From Serratia sarumanii (GTDB lineage: Bacteria > Pseudomonadota > Gammaproteobacteria > Enterobacterales > Enterobacteriaceae), in NCBI RefSeq assembly GCF_029962605.1, contig NZ_CP124753.1:1-5792 (forward strand): 5,792 nucleotides of DNA. The letters run 5' to 3'. The notes beneath the pieces were generated by a model, which worked only from the letters and a program-made list of their open reading frames with translations, was not told the DNA's origin and ran no database searches. The translations under genes and the position numbers were made by a program. Shown piece by piece: positions 5,672-5,792 of this stretch. Position 1 is the first letter of the stretch. Every line of letters starts with the position of its first letter.

Positions 5672-5731
5672 AAAAAAAACAAAGCCCCGGAAATCATGTC
5701 ATATCTTGGCGGATCGCATGATAACCAGGGC
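5672..5731 (-). terminator. Intrinsic terminator of the antisense RNA
   Basis: The main stem of the antisense RNA, ending in GGGGC (5688-5684 read on the bottom strand), is followed by TTTG and an eight-T run (5679-5672). This is a good rho-independent terminator on the bottom strand only; the top strand has an A-run before the stem and cannot terminate here. It fixes the RNA's direction. Confidence 0.8.
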
Positions 5732-5745
5732 CAGGTCGAAACCTT
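5672..5745 (-). ncRNA. Antisense RNA (RNAI-like) controlling rep
   Basis: The bottom strand encodes a stem-loop complementary to the rep leader. It has GCCCTGG with CCGGGGC (5725-5731 with 5684-5690, one G-U pair), a TT/TT internal loop, ATCATG with CATGAT (5717-5722 with 5693-5698), and an upper ATC/GAT stem closing the hexaloop CGCCAA (5706-5711). It is followed by TTTG and eight Ts. A smaller hairpin, AGGT-TTCG-ACCT (5733-5744), lies at its 5' end. By analogy with RNAI of ColE2 and of IncI/B/L plasmids, it would pair with the rep mRNA loop UUGGCG and block Rep synthesis, setting copy number. The ends are inferred from promoter and terminator; length is about 70-75 nt. Confidence 0.8.
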
Positions 5746-5789
5746 GAAGGAATATTAGCACATGAACCGTGCCAGACAACAGCCCGCCA
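5706..5789 (+). promoter_or_regulatory. Possible pseudoknot switch in the rep mRNA leader
   Basis: The sense hairpin displays UUGGCG (5706-5711) closed by AUC/GAU. CCGCCA at 5784-5789 is complementary to UGGCGG at 5707-5712, so loop and distal site could pair. The distal site overlaps GCCC (5782-5785), which can instead pair with GGGC at bases 6-9 across the junction and mask the AGGG ribosome site of rep. The same UUGGCG/CGCCAA logic activates rep in IncI, IncB and IncL plasmids and is blocked there by RNAI. Its presence with a ColE2-type Rep is my inference from pairing alone. Confidence 0.5.
5752..5779 (-). promoter_or_regulatory. Probable promoter of the antisense RNA
   Basis: On the bottom strand TTGTCT (5774-5779) and TAATAT (5752-5757) are 16 bases apart, each four of six to consensus. 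A TGC directly before the -10 makes an extended -10 element. Start would be near 5745, just before the first small hairpin. Confidence 0.5.
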
Positions 5790-5792
5790 TAA
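5762..5792 (+). CDS. Short leader peptide ORF crossing the circular junction into rep
   Basis: ATG at 5762, ten bases after AAGGA (5747-5751), opens a 16-codon frame. If 5792 joins 1, it reads MNRARQQPAISAGRFE and stops with TAA at bases 18-20. The stop lies on top of the candidate rep TTG start (13-15). Ribosomes finishing this peptide would open the GCCC/GGGC stem and could re-initiate on rep, as the RepY-type leader peptides do in IncI plasmids. Only the first ten codons and one base lie before the window's end. No peptide function is proposed beyond coupling. Confidence 0.5.
   Translation, partial: MNRARQQPAI

Noticed and set aside
5149..5697. Bottom-strand frame of 182 codons
   Set aside because: It is antisense to both toxin-antitoxin genes and to the rep promoter, and has no recognisable domain.
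1..5792. CRISPR arrays, tRNA or rRNA genes, insertion sequences
   Set aside because: No regularly spaced repeats, tRNA cloverleaf, rRNA sequence, transposase frame or terminal repeats were found by eye.

Overview
The window reads as a complete small mobilizable plasmid of Enterobacterales type, opened at the start of its replication gene. Three things point this way: a ColE2-type Rep protein with a ColE2-like origin, a ColE1-type (MOBP5) mobilization module with a ColE1-like nick site, and a leader/antisense-RNA control region for rep at the far right end. That control region only makes sense if base 5792 joins base 1. The identification is from memory of these families and no database search was run.

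Layout. 1-924: rep, GC-rich (about 55%) up to about base 640, then AT-rich (about 34%). 915-2244: an AT-rich cargo of two convergent genes, a four-helix membrane protein with two SLATT-like halves and a small TIR-like protein, separated by a perfect 12-bp hairpin. 2245-2549: non-coding, holding the ColE2-like replication origin (about 2336-2380), a ColE1-like nick site (2418/2419, bottom strand) and inverted repeats. 2550-4428: mobC, mobA, and mobB and mobD nested inside mobA in another frame. 4467-4904: a stand-alone EVE/PUA-like gene of intermediate GC. 4995-5613: a RelE-family toxin and a NadS-like XRE antitoxin, toxin first. 5614-5792: rep promoter, antisense RNA with its terminator and promoter, and a short leader ORF that runs across the junction into rep.

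How the parts work together. Rep is probably controlled by a bottom-strand antisense RNA whose loop is CGCCAA. The sense loop UUGGCG can pair with CCGCCA just before rep, and a 16-codon leader peptide ends on top of the likely rep start. This resembles the pseudoknot and leader-peptide control known from IncI/IncB/IncL plasmids, here attached to a ColE2-type Rep. The mob genes allow transfer with a helper conjugative plasmid, and the toxin-antitoxin pair stabilises the plasmid. The SLATT/TIR pair sits between rep and its origin, which are adjacent in ColE2, and is the best candidate for an undescribed anti-phage (Thoeris-like) system. The EVE-like gene may be a second defence-related cargo gene.
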